Positions 25,296 through 35,851 of a DNA stretch of 64,000 nt are shown piece by piece. The stretch spans positions 1 to 64,000 of the forward strand of contig NZ_JBPZGY010000004.1 of NCBI RefSeq assembly GCF_051857535.1. The letters are read 5' to 3'. Within the stretch, counting starts at the first letter, position 1. The number at the start of each line of letters is the position of its first letter. Below the pieces are notes generated by a model. That model searched no databases and was not told the origin of the DNA. It saw only the letters and a list, made by a program, of their open reading frames with translations. Source of the stretch: Roseateles_B sp051857535. GTDB taxonomy: Bacteria; Pseudomonadota; Gammaproteobacteria; Burkholderiales; Burkholderiaceae_C. A program made the position numbers and the translations under genes.

Positions 25296-28076
25296 TTGAA
25301 ACTGCGCGCCCGACGACTGAGCCTTCCCCTGGTCCTGAGTGTGAGCCTGCTGGCTGCCTGCGGCGGAAAGAGTGAAGAGGAGTTGATGGCCTCCGCCCGG
25401 ACGGCCCTGCAGCAGCAGGACGCCAAGACGGCCACCATCGAACTGAAGAACCTGCTCCAGAAGAACCCGTCCAGCCCTGAAGGCCGCTTCCTGCTGGGCA
25501 AGGCATTGCTGGAGAGTGGCGAGCTGGCCAATGCCGAGATCGAGCTGCGCCGCGCCCTGGAATACAAACATCCTCAGGAGCAGGTGCTCCCCCTGCTGGT
25601 CCAGGTCATGCTGAGCCAGGGCCAGTTGAAGAAGGTGCTCAACGACTATGGCAGCACCCGCCTCGCTGAAAAGTCCGCCCAGGCCGCCCTCGATGCGCAG
25701 CTGAGCGCGGCCGCCCTGGGCACCGGCGACAAGGAGCGGGCGCGTCAGTTGGCAGATGCCGCCATGGCTGCTGCCCCCGATTCCGAGCAGGCAGGGCTGG
25801 CGAAGGCACGCATCCTGTCCAGCCAGCAGTCTTTTGATCAGGCCGTGCAAGGCCTGGACGAACTGCTCAAGGCCCACCCCAAGTCCGTCAATGCCCTGCT
25901 GTTCAAGGCCCAGCTTCAGCTGCGTGCACTGAACCAGCCTGAGGAGGCCGCCAAGACCTTCCAGCAACTGCTGGGGGTACGCCCCGATCAGTTCGATGCG
26001 CATGACGCCCTGCTGAGCATGGCCCTGGCCCGCAATGATGTGGACGCCGCGCGCCAGCAACTGGCGGCCATGAAGAAGGCCGGCGTGCCTGGCGGGCGGA
26101 CCGCCCTGTTGGAAGCCAAGGTCGAGATGGCTGCGGGCAACTACAGCCGTGCCAAGGAACTCGTGCAGGCCCTGCGCCGCGCTGCGCCTGAGCATCTGGG
26201 CCTGCTGAGCATGGCGGCCATGGCCGAGGCCAGGCTTGGCAATTACAGCGAGGCCGAGGCCTTGTCGGCCAAGGCCGTGCAGTTGGCTCCGCAGTCCGGG
26301 CAGTTGCGCTACCAGCATGCCCAGGCCCTGATCAAGTTGCGTCAGCCTGGCAAGGCTCTGGCCGCACTGAAGCCGCTGCTGGACAGCAGCAGCAAGGACA
26401 GCGAAGCCCTGGCCCTGGCTGGCCAGGCCAGCATGCTGCTGGGCGAGCAGAAGCAGGCTGAGGACTTCTTCAAGCGGGCGTCCACGCTGCGCCCCGACGA
26501 CCAACGCTACCGTGCGGCCTTGGCCATTGGGCAGCTCGGTCGAAGTGGAGCCTCCGAGGCCGCGCTGGCCGAGCTCAGCAGCATTGCTGCCAGCGAGAAG
26601 AGCGCCGGCGTGGACCTGGCCCTGATCAGTGCCCTGGCTGGCCGCCGCGACTACGTCGGCGCGCTCAAGGCCATCGAGGGCCTTGAGCGCAAGCAGCCCG
26701 ACTCCGTGGACGTGCCGCTGCTGCGCGGTCGCGTCCAACTGGCGCAGGGCAATCTGGCCGAGGCGCGCAAGTCCTTCGATGCCGTGCTCAAGAAGGACCC
26801 CAAGCTGCTGCTGGCCGTTGGTGGCCTGGTCACCATTGACGTCAACGAGAAGAAGCCCGAGCAGGCCCGCGCGCGCCTGGAGTCCTACATCAAGGACAAC
26901 CCCAAGAATTCCCAGGCCCTGCGCGCCCTGGCCGAGCTGGATGCGCAGCTGGGCAAGCCGCACGATCAAATCCTCAAGACGCTCAACGAGGCGGTTCGCG
27001 TCGATCCGAACGACGCCATGGCTCGCGAGATGCAGCTGGACGTGTTGCTGGCCGGGCGCGACGCCAAGCTGGCGCTCAATACGGCGCAGGCGGCCGTGGC
27101 AGCGATTCCCAACAACGTCGAGCTGATGGAGCGCTTGGCGCGGGCGCAGCTGGCTGCTGGCGAGAACGGCCAGGCCCTGAGCACTTTTGGCAAGATCACC
27201 TCGCTGATGCCGGAGTCTGGTGTGGGTCAATTGGGAACCGCCGGTGTGCTGGTCATCAACAAGGACTACCAGGCGGCGCAGCGTGAGCTGAAGAAGCTGC
27301 TGGACGTGAAGCCGGATGACCTGCAAGGCCGCGCCCTTGCCATTCAGGTGGAACTGCAGCTCAAGCGCCCGCAGGAAGCCCTGGCCCTGGCCAAGGACCT
27401 CCAGACCCGACACCCCAAGGCGGCTGCAGGCTATCTTGCCGAAGGCATCGTTCAGCAGGAGCTGGGCTCGACCGAACCCGCGCTGGCCGCGATGCGCAAG
27501 GCGCTGGCCCTGGAGCGGCCTGGCGAGGCACCGTTGCGCCTGCATGCCCTGCTGCGCAAGGTTCGCCGCTCGGCTGAGGCCGACAGCTTTGCGGAGGGCT
27601 GGCTCAAGGCCCATCCAGAGGACATCACCTTTGGCCTCTACCTTGCCGACATGTCGCTGGCCAGCGGCGACTATGCCAATGCCGAGAAGCACTACCGGGC
27701 CCTGCTGGCCAAGCGCCAGGACCTGGTGGGGGCGCTGAACAATATGGCTTGGCTGCTGAGCATGCAGAAGAAGCCGGGCGCACTGGACTATGCCGAGAAG
27801 GCCTTGGCCCTTGCTCCCGAGCAACCGGCCGTGATGGACACCTATGCCACGGCCTTGGCCGCCGAAGGACAGGCCAAGAAGGCCCTGGAAGTACAGCGCA
27901 AGGTCGTGCAGCTGGCGCCTGAGGCGCCTGTCTACCGCCTTGGCCTGGCCCGCTACCTGCTGGCAGCCGGCGAGAAGTCGGCTGCGCGCCAGGAGCTGCA
28001 GCAGCTGAGCAAGCAAGGCAAGGCCTTCTCGCAGCAGGATGAGGTCAACAAGCTGCTGGCGGAGGCCAATCGCTGA
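25296..28076 (+). CDS. prsT: PrsT-like TPR-repeat lipoprotein (PEP-CTERM/exosortase-associated type)
   Basis: The product has 926 residues from a TTG start at 25296. CGGAGA lies about eight bases upstream, and this start gives a compact lipoprotein signal ending LLAAC (C22). ATG 25263 in frame is the alternative. The mature protein is about 25 tandem TPR-like helical pairs with wording such as AEIELRRALEYKHPQ, AARKSFDAVLKKDPK and YANAEKHYRALLAKRQDLVGALNNMAWLL. This matches the PrsT family found with exosortase / PEP-CTERM polysaccharide loci. No exosortase or glycosyltransferase gene is in this window, so it is an orphan copy here. It is probably a periplasm-facing scaffold for export of an extracellular polymer. 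Confidence 0.8.
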   Translation: MKLRARRLSLPLVLSVSLLAACGGKSEEELMASARTALQQQDAKTATIELKNLLQKNPSSPEGRFLLGKALLESGELANAEIELRRALEYKHPQEQVLPLLVQVMLSQGQLKKVLNDYGSTRLAEKSAQAALDAQLSAAALGTGDKERARQLADAAMAAAPDSEQAGLAKARILSSQQSFDQAVQGLDELLKAHPKSVNALLFKAQLQLRALNQPEEAAKTFQQLLGVRPDQFDAHDALLSMALARNDVDAARQQLAAMKKAGVPGGRTALLEAKVEMAAGNYSRAKELVQALRRAAPEHLGLLSMAAMAEARLGNYSEAEALSAKAVQLAPQSGQLRYQHAQALIKLRQPGKALAALKPLLDSSSKDSEALALAGQASMLLGEQKQAEDFFKRASTLRPDDQRYRAALAIGQLGRSGASEAALAELSSIAASEKSAGVDLALISALAGRRDYVGALKAIEGLERKQPDSVDVPLLRGRVQLAQGNLAEARKSFDAVLKKDPKLLLAVGGLVTIDVNEKKPEQARARLESYIKDNPKNSQALRALAELDAQLGKPHDQILKTLNEAVRVDPNDAMAREMQLDVLLAGRDAKLALNTAQAAVAAIPNNVELMERLARAQLAAGENGQALSTFGKITSLMPESGVGQLGTAGVLVINKDYQAAQRELKKLLDVKPDDLQGRALAIQVELQLKRPQEALALAKDLQTRHPKAAAGYLAEGIVQQELGSTEPALAAMRKALALERPGEAPLRLHALLRKVRRSAEADSFAEGWLKAHPEDITFGLYLADMSLASGDYANAEKHYRALLAKRQDLVGALNNMAWLLSMQKKPGALDYAEKALALAPEQPAVMDTYATALAAEGQAKKALEVQRKVVQLAPEAPVYRLGLARYLLAAGEKSAARQELQQLSKQGKAFSQQDEVNKLLAEANR

Positions 28077-28116
28077 AGGTGATCGCGGAAGGCCGGCACT
28101 GAGGGCAGCCGCTGAA

Positions 28117-28194
28117 GGCTGTTGCTGAGGGCTGTTGCTGAGGGCTGGTGCTGAGGGCTGGTGCTGAGGGCTGGTGCTGAGGGCTGGTGCTGAG
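28117..28194. repeat. 13-bp minisatellite, six copies, downstream of the prsT-like gene
   Basis: Units of the form GGCTG(T/G)TGCTGAG repeat with an exact 13-bp period at 28117, 28130, 28143, 28156, 28169 and 28182. The first two copies carry TTG and the last four GTG. The remaining spacer to 28,427 shows no gene. A short inverted repeat CCTTGA...TCAAGG (28361-28380) may belong to the promoter of the next gene. Confidence 0.85.
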
Positions 28195-28451
28195 GGCGGC
28201 CTCCATCAGTGTCGACCCTTGGGCTGTCGGCTCGGCGGCCATGGTCTGCTTTCTTCTGCAGAGCTATAGGTCGGCGTGTGATGGATGGCCGGGCAGCTCG
28301 GCCTGCCGGGGCGGGCCGTCCTCGGTCCTGGGATGACAAGCTTTTGAACCTTGGGGCAAGCCTTGATTGCAGAGTCAAGGTATGACGCCCACTGATCCAC
28401 CACCCTTACTCTGCCTCAGAGACCCTTATGCATCCGAAACGAGCACAGAAG

Positions 28452-28871
28452 ATGAAGATCGCCAGCCTTGCCTTGAGCCTCAGCCTTTTTTCCTTGCCGG
28501 CCTTTAGCGGTGAAGTCCCGGATTCCACGGTCGCCAAGATTCTCGGGCTGCCGTCCGTGAAGCACACCGTCCGGCAAGTTTCCGGGTACGGGCACAAGGC
28601 GACGGATGTGGTTTACCAGGATGCCCAAGGCAAGGAAGTACTGACCTTACGCCTGGCTTCCGCGGACCAATTTGCGATGTGGAAGTCCGTAACCGGCATC
28701 CAGATGCAGCCGTTTCCAGCGCTCGGTAGCGATGCGTTTCAGTACAAGGAAATTCGAAGCGTCTGCGCAAAGTCCGGTGGTAGTGCTGTCTGCGCGACGC
28801 CGGACTTCATGAACAAGTCAAAGCCCATCAGCGATGCACAGCTGGCGGAGCTGATCAAGGCGGCGTTCTGA
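28452..28871 (+). CDS. Small secreted protein of unknown function
   Basis: The product has 139 residues from ATG 28452, or 147 from ATG 28428. I prefer 28452 because it puts the n-region KIAS directly before the hydrophobic core LALSLSLFSLPAFS, with cleavage expected after AFS. The mature part of about 120 residues has alternating strands (HKATDVVYQDAQGKEVLTLRLA) and two cysteines in SVCAKSGGSAVCATPDF that could form a disulfide. I do not recognise a family. G+C is visibly lower than in the flanking genes and promoter-distal repeats lie on both sides, so acquisition is possible. No operon partner. Confidence 0.6.
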   Translation: MKIASLALSLSLFSLPAFSGEVPDSTVAKILGLPSVKHTVRQVSGYGHKATDVVYQDAQGKEVLTLRLASADQFAMWKSVTGIQMQPFPALGSDAFQYKEIRSVCAKSGGSAVCATPDFMNKSKPISDAQLAELIKAAF

Positions 28872-29014
28872 TCCTGGCGCAGCCCTCCACCGTCATCAGC
28901 TGAGGGGGGTGGCTGTCACCGGTTCCACCGATCCAGCCTCCTTCATGGGCCTCTCATGCGCATGGCCTTTGCGCATCCTTGGAGGACGTACGAGGGTGCC
29001 GCCCCACGTGTCCT

Positions 29015-29300
29015 TTGGGCGTGCTCCAGGGGAACGCTTCAGGGCGGCGGGCAATCCTCAGTCCTAGCCCCCGCCTCCGCCAGTACGCCTGCGCCCGGCG
29101 CAGCCTGCGTACGCCCTGCACGACGCCCGAGGATCCGGCTCTACTGCCCCATGGGCATGCCCTTGGTGAACGTCTCAGTACGGCGTGCAATCCTCAGTCC
29201 TAGCCTCCGCCTCCGCCAGTACGCGTGCGCCCGGCGCAGCCGGCGCACGCCCCCGCACGACGCCCGAGGATCCGGCTTTGCCGGTCCTACGGGCGTGCCC
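29015..29300. repeat. Two tandem copies of a ~136-bp intergenic element
   Basis: CAATCCTCAGTCCTAGCC occurs at about 29052 and again at 29188, and similarity extends on both sides through CCGCCTCCGCCAGTACGC and GACGCCCGAGGATCCGGCT. The second copy ends in the GATCCGGCTTTGCCGG core shared with the livF-flanking repeats. A C/G-rich palindrome at about 29301-29330 sits next to the feoB stop and may terminate it. No gene is supported in 28,872-29,335. Confidence 0.75.
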
Positions 29301-29335
29301 CCCTGGGGGGGCGGCCGAAGGCCGTAGGGGGGGGA

Positions 29336-31207
29336 TCAACTCATCCACCAACGGCTGACATGGAAGGTGATGTAGGACGCCAGATAGGCCAGCCCGAAGA
29401 GGTAGCCGACCATGATCAGCGGGATCTTCATGCCGCCTGTCTCGCGTCGCACGGCTGCCAGCGTGGCCACGCACTGCGGGGCGAAGACAAACCAGGCCAG
29501 CAAAGAGAAGGCCGTGGGCAGGCCCCAACTCTGGGCGATCAGCGGCGCCAGGGCCTGGGCCGTGTCCTCGCCAGTGGCAGCCAGGGCGTAGACCGTGCCC
29601 AGGGCACTGATGGCGATCTCGCGCGCTGCCAGGCCGGGCACCAGGGCCAGGCTGATCTGCCAGTTGAAGCCAATGGGCTCGAAGATCACGGCCAGGCCGC
29701 GGCCCAGCATGCCGGCAAAACTGTACTGGATGGCTGGTCCCGTGGCGCCTTCCGGCGGCCCAGGGAAGCTGGCCAACAGCCACAGCAGCAAAGTCAGGAC
29801 CAGGATGATGCCGCCCACGCGCCGCAGGAAGATCACCGCCCGCTGCCACAGCCCGATGGCGATATTGCGCGGGTGCGGCCAGTGGTAGCTGGGCAGTTCC
29901 ATCATCAGTGGCCGCGTCTGCTGGCCGCTGGTGAAGCGCTTGAGCACCCAGGCCACGGCCATGGCGCCCACAATGCCGGCCAGGTACAGCACGAAGAGCA
30001 CCAGACCCTGCAGCTGGATGCCGCCCCACAACTGGCGCTGCGGAACGAAGGCGCCGATCAGCAGGGCATAGACCGGCAGACGGGCTGAGCAGGTCATCAG
30101 GGGGGCGATCAGGATGGTCACCAGGCGGTCGCGCGGACTGGCGATGGAGCGCGTGGCCATGATGCCCGGGATGGCGCAGGCAAAGCTGGACAGCAGCGGA
30201 ATGAAGCTGCGGCCTGACAGGCCCACGCTGCCCATCATGCGATCCAGCAGGAAGGCCGCCCGGGGCAGATAGCCAGATTCCTCCAGTACCAGGATGAAGA
30301 AGAACAGGATCAGGATCTGGGGCAGGAAGACCAGCACACCGCCCACGCCCGCGATCAGGCCGTCAACGATGAGGCTGCGCAGCCAGCCTTCGGGCATCGC
30401 GCCTCCCACCTGGGCGCCCAGCCAGGCGATGGCGGACTCGATCAGGTCCTTGGGCGGCTCGGCCCAGCTGAACACCGCTTGGAACAGGAAGAACAGCAGC
30501 ACGGCCAGCAGCAGCGGGCCCAGGACCGGGTGCAGCACGAAGCGGTCCAGCTGGTCGCTGGGCAGCTCGGGCGTCTGCTGGTCAAGCCCCAGCTCATGGA
30601 GCAGGGCATTGACACGGGCCTGGTCCTGCGGATCGGTGCTGGGTTCGCCCTGGGCCGGGACCTCGGGCCAATGCTCACGCTGGCCCAGCAGCTCTCGCAG
30701 CTCGTCCAGGCCTTCGCCCTTGGTTGCCACGGTGCGCACCACGGGCACGCCCAGGGCCCGGGACATCTTCTCGGTATCGATGTGCAGGCCGCGCTTGGCG
30801 GCCAGATCGGCCATGTTCAGCGCGACGATGCACGGCAGACCCATGCGCTGCACCGCCAGCACCAGCCGCAGATTGCGGCGCAGATTGGTGGCGTCCAGCA
30901 CGCAGACGACCAGGTCCGGCCGCTTCTCGCCGACGGCGCGTCCGGCCAGCACGTCACAGGTGACGCGTTCGTCCGGCGAGCGCGGATAGAGACTGTAGGT
31001 GCCCGGCAGGTCCAGCAAGCGCAGGCTCTTGCCTTGAGGCGTCTGCACGCGGCCTTCCTTGCGCTCGACGGTCACGCCGGCGTAGTTAGCCACCTTCTGG
31101 CGGCTGCCGGTCAGGCGATTGAAGAGGGCGGTCTTGCCGCAGTTCGGATTGCCGACCAGGGCCAGCAGCGGGCCGGCCGGATGCACATGGATGACGGCTT
31201 CGCTCAT
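29336..31207 (-). CDS. feoB: Ferrous iron transporter FeoB
   Basis: The 623-residue product starts at ATG 31207; the longer frame adds a 20-residue stretch unlike the family. The N-terminal G-domain has G1 GNPNCGKTALFNRLTG, G2 around NYAGVTVERKEG, G3 LLDLPGTYSL and G4 NMADL. A helical spacer follows (residues 165-230), then a membrane domain with two Gate segments (VFLPQILILFFFILVLEESGYLPR and the second GIVGAM half). It transports Fe(II) across the inner membrane. feoA lies 70 bp upstream in the same direction, so both should respond to the Fur box before feoA. No feoC-like gene follows. Confidence 0.95.
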   Translation of the reverse strand: MSEAVIHVHPAGPLLALVGNPNCGKTALFNRLTGSRQKVANYAGVTVERKEGRVQTPQGKSLRLLDLPGTYSLYPRSPDERVTCDVLAGRAVGEKRPDLVVCVLDATNLRRNLRLVLAVQRMGLPCIVALNMADLAAKRGLHIDTEKMSRALGVPVVRTVATKGEGLDELRELLGQREHWPEVPAQGEPSTDPQDQARVNALLHELGLDQQTPELPSDQLDRFVLHPVLGPLLLAVLLFFLFQAVFSWAEPPKDLIESAIAWLGAQVGGAMPEGWLRSLIVDGLIAGVGGVLVFLPQILILFFFILVLEESGYLPRAAFLLDRMMGSVGLSGRSFIPLLSSFACAIPGIMATRSIASPRDRLVTILIAPLMTCSARLPVYALLIGAFVPQRQLWGGIQLQGLVLFVLYLAGIVGAMAVAWVLKRFTSGQQTRPLMMELPSYHWPHPRNIAIGLWQRAVIFLRRVGGIILVLTLLLWLLASFPGPPEGATGPAIQYSFAGMLGRGLAVIFEPIGFNWQISLALVPGLAAREIAISALGTVYALAATGEDTAQALAPLIAQSWGLPTAFSLLAWFVFAPQCVATLAAVRRETGGMKIPLIMVGYLFGLAYLASYITFHVSRWWMS

Positions 31208-31277
31208 GGGAGCGCCTTTCGCGCTGCGTACTGTCCCGCCAGGCGGGAAAGGGCCCCTTCGGGCCATCGTGCCTTGC

Positions 31278-31586
31278 TCATGCCAGGGCTTGCTGGCCCA
31301 GGGCAGGCGTGCTCGTCAGTTCAGGCGCCTCGTGGGGCAGGGCCAACTCGATGCAGTCGGCCTCGGCACGGCGCAGCGCGAAGGTGGACTGGCCAATGCG
31401 AACGACCAGCGGATCAGCCCCCGGCAGACCCTTGGCCAGCACCGAGACATGCTCGCCGCTGACAAAACCGATCTCCTCCAGCCATTGCGGCCACTCCGGC
31501 GCATGGGCCGGTGCGTGCAGGGACTTGACCCGGTGGGCCTGGCCGATGCCGGCCTGGGCCAGCGTGAAGGACGGGGCTGCAATCAT
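31278..31586 (-). CDS. feoA: Ferrous iron transport accessory protein FeoA
   Basis: The product has 102 residues from ATG 31586. The SH3-like fold wording is LEEIGFVSGEHVSVLAKGLPGADPLVVRIGQSTFALRRAEADCIELAL, the standard FeoA pattern. An upstream in-frame ATG at 31628 would add 14 residues. It lies within the predicted -10 element and has no ribosome site, so I reject it. FeoA interacts with FeoB and is needed for its activity. The gene heads a feoAB operon under a Fur-like operator. The extra alanine-rich C-terminus (ELTSTPALGQQALA) is slightly longer than usual. Confidence 0.88.
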   Translation of the reverse strand: MIAAPSFTLAQAGIGQAHRVKSLHAPAHAPEWPQWLEEIGFVSGEHVSVLAKGLPGADPLVVRIGQSTFALRRAEADCIELALPHEAPELTSTPALGQQALA

Positions 31587-31626
31587 GGTGTCTGCCGCGA
31601 GCAAGGCTCTGGAAACGAATGTTGCC

Positions 31627-31652
31627 ATTCTAAATGAGAAAGAATCGCATTT
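31627..31652 (-). promoter_or_regulatory. Fur box overlapping the feoAB promoter
   Basis: On the minus strand AATGCGATTCTTTCTCATT agrees with the 19-bp Fur consensus at about 14 positions by hand alignment. It directly abuts TAGAAT (31632-31627), a plausible -10 element. Iron-bound Fur would then block feoAB transcription. Confidence 0.65.
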
Positions 31653-31926
31653 ATTGGGTCAGCCTTGAGCCAGCGCAAGACGGGTGCGTGAATTTTGTAG
31701 GGGTCTTCCTCCAGATGGGGCGCCGCGAGGGGGGGATGCGCCGGATTTTCCAGGGGCGGGCTTGTCGCTGGACGCAGGCTGGCGCAGCGCCTCCTTGCGA
31801 GGCCAATGCACCCGCCGGGCGGCCTGCCCGCAGGGTTGTCGAGGCGGCTGGCAGGGCGCTTGCCTCGCGCTGACAAGACTGCTGGGATGTCGTCGTCCTG
31901 CTGCAGCAGGCCCTGCAAAATCGGGC

Positions 31927-31980
31927 GCGCAAACGTTTAGCGTTTTCCTCATTCGCCGATACACTCCCGCTTTCTAGAAT
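31927..31980 (+). promoter_or_regulatory. PurR/LacI-like operator and promoter of the nucleoside operon
   Basis: GCGCAAACGTTTAGCG (31927-31942) is a near-palindrome with the AAACGTTT centre typical of PurR-type LacI-family operators. Promoter-like hexamers TACACT (31960) and TAGAAT (31975, with TTCGCC 17 bp before) lie just downstream, about 110 bp before the binding-protein gene. The spacer 31,653-31,926 shows no gene. Confidence 0.5.
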
Positions 31981-32089
31981 GCGCTGGCGTTGCTGCAGTG
32001 GCAGCGCCGGGCGGGTTGCGCGGCTGGGGCCGCGGGCCGGCCGTCCCCTTCTGTCTGTTGTCTGTTCTGTCGAGATGGAATTGCCCACC

Positions 32090-33073
32090 ATGAAGACCAT
32101 GCACGCTTTCGCCGCGACGGCTCTTGCCGCGCTGACCCTGGCCGCCACCACCGCGCAGGCTCAGCAGCCGGCCGTCATCTTTGACATGGGCGGCAAGTTC
32201 GACAAGAGCTTCAACGAGGCCGCCTACCGCGGCATCGAGCGCTGGAAGGCCGAGACAGGCAAGAACTATCTCGAGTTCGAGATCAGCAACGACACCCAGC
32301 GTGCCCAGGCCATCCGCCGCATGGCCGAGCGCGGCGCCAGCCCCATCATCTCGGTGGGCTTTGCCCAGGCCTCGGCCCTGCAGCAGGTGGCCAAGGACTT
32401 CCCCAAGACCAAGTTCGTCATCATCGACGAGAAGGTCAACATGCCCAATGTGCAGGCTGTGGTCTTCAAGGAGCACGAGGGCAGCTTCCTGATCGGCGCG
32501 CTGGCCGCGCTGACCAGCAAGTCGGGCAAGGTGGGCTTCGTGGGCGGCATGGACATTCCCCTGATCCGCAAGTTCCAGTGCGGCTACGAGCAGGGCGCCA
32601 AGGCGGCCAATCCCAAGATCGACATCCAGGCCAATATGACCGGCACCACGGCCACGGCCTGGAATGACCCGACGCGCGGCGGCGAGCTGGCCAAGGCCCA
32701 GTTCGCCAAGGGCGTGGATGTGGTCTTCGCCGCCGCCGGGGGCACGGGTGTGGGCGTCTACCAGGCGGCCAAGGACGCCGGCAAGCTGGCCATCGGCGTG
32801 GACAGCAACCAGAACCATCTGCAGCCCGGCACCATGCTCAGCTCCATGGTCAAGCGCGTGGACGTGGCCGTCTACAACGTGCTGAAGGAATGGCAGCCTG
32901 GCATCAAGATCCTGGGCCTGGCCGAGAACGGCGTCGAGTACGCCGTCGACCAGCACAACGCCAAGCTGATCAGCCCGCAGATCAAGGCCAAGGTCGAGGC
33001 CTACAAGGCCGACATCATCGCCGGCAAGATCAAGGTCGCCGACTACATGGCGGACAACGCCTGCAAGTACTGA
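32090..33073 (+). CDS. BMP-family nucleoside ABC transporter substrate-binding protein
   Basis: The product has 327 residues from ATG 32090. A signal peptide MKTMHAFAATALAALTLAATTAQA is cleaved before QQPAVIFDMGGKFDKSFNE. The mature protein is of the basic-membrane-protein family: VIFDMGGKFDKSFNEAAY at the front, FVGGMDIPLIRKFQCGYEQGA in the middle, and VDSNQNHLQPGTMLSSMVKR near the end. BMP proteins bind purine or pyrimidine nucleosides (established for PnrA and NupA-type proteins). There is no lipobox, so it is a soluble periplasmic protein. It heads the operon whose later genes encode the permease and nucleoside-degrading enzymes. That order is strong support for nucleosides as ligand. Confidence 0.88.
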   Translation: MKTMHAFAATALAALTLAATTAQAQQPAVIFDMGGKFDKSFNEAAYRGIERWKAETGKNYLEFEISNDTQRAQAIRRMAERGASPIISVGFAQASALQQVAKDFPKTKFVIIDEKVNMPNVQAVVFKEHEGSFLIGALAALTSKSGKVGFVGGMDIPLIRKFQCGYEQGAKAANPKIDIQANMTGTTATAWNDPTRGGELAKAQFAKGVDVVFAAAGGTGVGVYQAAKDAGKLAIGVDSNQNHLQPGTMLSSMVKRVDVAVYNVLKEWQPGIKILGLAENGVEYAVDQHNAKLISPQIKAKVEAYKADIIAGKIKVADYMADNACKY

Positions 33074-33082
33074 CGAGCCCCC

Positions 33083-33115
33083 GCGGCAAGACCTGACCCC
33101 GGTCGGGCCTGCCGC
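33083..33115 (+). other. Intercistronic hairpin between binding protein and ATPase genes
   Basis: GCGGCA (33083-33088) pairs with TGCCGC (33110-33115), and GACC/GGTC pair inside. A structure here could stabilise the upstream mRNA and raise binding-protein levels over the membrane components. It contains the 16-mer GGCAAGACCTGACCCC that recurs before dut. Confidence 0.5.
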
Positions 33116-33173
33116 CCGGAAATCGCGGGGCGTCCGGCGTGGCGCCCTCCCAGCGCCACATCCCCATCCTCCC

Positions 33174-34732
<1,559 letters not shown>

Positions 34733-34736
<4 letters not shown>

Positions 34737-35851
34737 GCGCGCAATCGTTGACCCTGCCGCGCTGGATGGACCTGGTGCTGCTGCCCCTGTGGAACCTGGC
34801 TGTCGCGCTGGGCGTGGCCGCCCTGGTGGTGCTGGCCATCCACCAGAGCCCGGCCCAGACCTTTTCCGTGCTGGTCGAAGGGGCCCTGGGCAGCGGCCGC
34901 GGCCTGGGCTACACCCTGTACTACACGACCACCTTCATCTTCACCGGCCTGGCCGTGGCCGTGGCCTTCCATGGCGGGCTCTTCAACATCGGTGGGGAAG
35001 GGCAGGCCACCTTCGGCGGCCTGGGCGTGGCCTTGCTGGCGCTGTGGCTCTCGCCCAAGCTGCCGGCCGTGGTGATGCTGCCCCTGCTGGTGCTGGGTGC
35101 GGCGCTGTTCGGCGCGGCCTGGGCGGCGGTGCCGGCCTATCTGCAGGCCTGGCGCGGCAGCCACATCGTGATCACCACCATCATGTTCAACTTCCTGGCG
35201 GCCAGCCTGAACGTCTACCTGCTGGTGAACTGGCTGCGTCCGGCGGGCTCCATGTCGCCCGAAAGCCTGGAGTTCGCCGACAGCGCCCGCATGCCCACGC
35301 TGCACGCGCTGGCGGAGAAGTTCGGCATGGAGTGGCCGTCCTCGCCCCTGAATCTGAGCCTGGTGCTGGCGCTGCTGGCCAGCGTCTTCGTGGGCTGGTT
35401 CCTGTGGAAGAGCCGCGCCGGCTACCGCCTGCGCGCCGTGGGTTCAGCGCCCGAGGCCGCGCATTACGCCGGCATCCGCCCGCGCCTGCAGGTGCTGGTG
35501 GCCATGGGGGTGTCCGGCGCCTTGGCGGGCCTGGTGGCCATCAACGAGATCTCCGGCGTGCAGGGCAAGCTGACCCTGGACTTCGTTGCTGGTGCCGGCT
35601 TCACCGGCATCGCCGTGTCCCTCATGGGGCGCAACCACCCGGTGGGCATCGTCATGGCCTCGCTGCTGTTCGGCGTGCTGTACCAGGGCGGGGTCGAGGT
35701 GTCCTTCGAGGTGCCGGGCTTCTCGCGGGAAATGGTGGTGACGGTGCAGGGTCTGATCGTGCTGTTCGCGGGGGCGATGGCCATGGTGTCGGCGCCGATG
35801 TTTGCGAAGCTCTACGCCGCCTTCAAGCGCCAGGAGTCCAAGCATGGATGA
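34733..35851 (+). CDS. Nucleoside ABC transporter permease 1
   Basis: The 372-residue membrane protein has about eight to ten hydrophobic segments. The BPD_transp_2 family signature is seen in GLFNIGGEGQATFGGLG and in GFTGIAVSLMGRNHPVGI. The cytoplasmic coupling region GSAPEAAHYAGIRPR lies mid-protein. It forms a heterodimer channel with the next gene's product. The ATG overlaps the ATPase stop by 4 nt and its own stop overlaps the next gene by 8 nt, indicating translational coupling. Permease length and the large periplasmic loop around residues 165-200 (RPAGSMSPESLEFADSARMP) match NupB/YufP-type proteins. Confidence 0.88.

Noticed and set aside
25200..28016. 938-codon minus-strand frame
   Set aside because: Antisense shadow of the TPR lipoprotein gene; Leu/Gln/Gly-rich without family likeness.
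31627..31628. feoA start at the upstream ATG
   Set aside because: It lies inside the likely -10 element and has no ribosome site.
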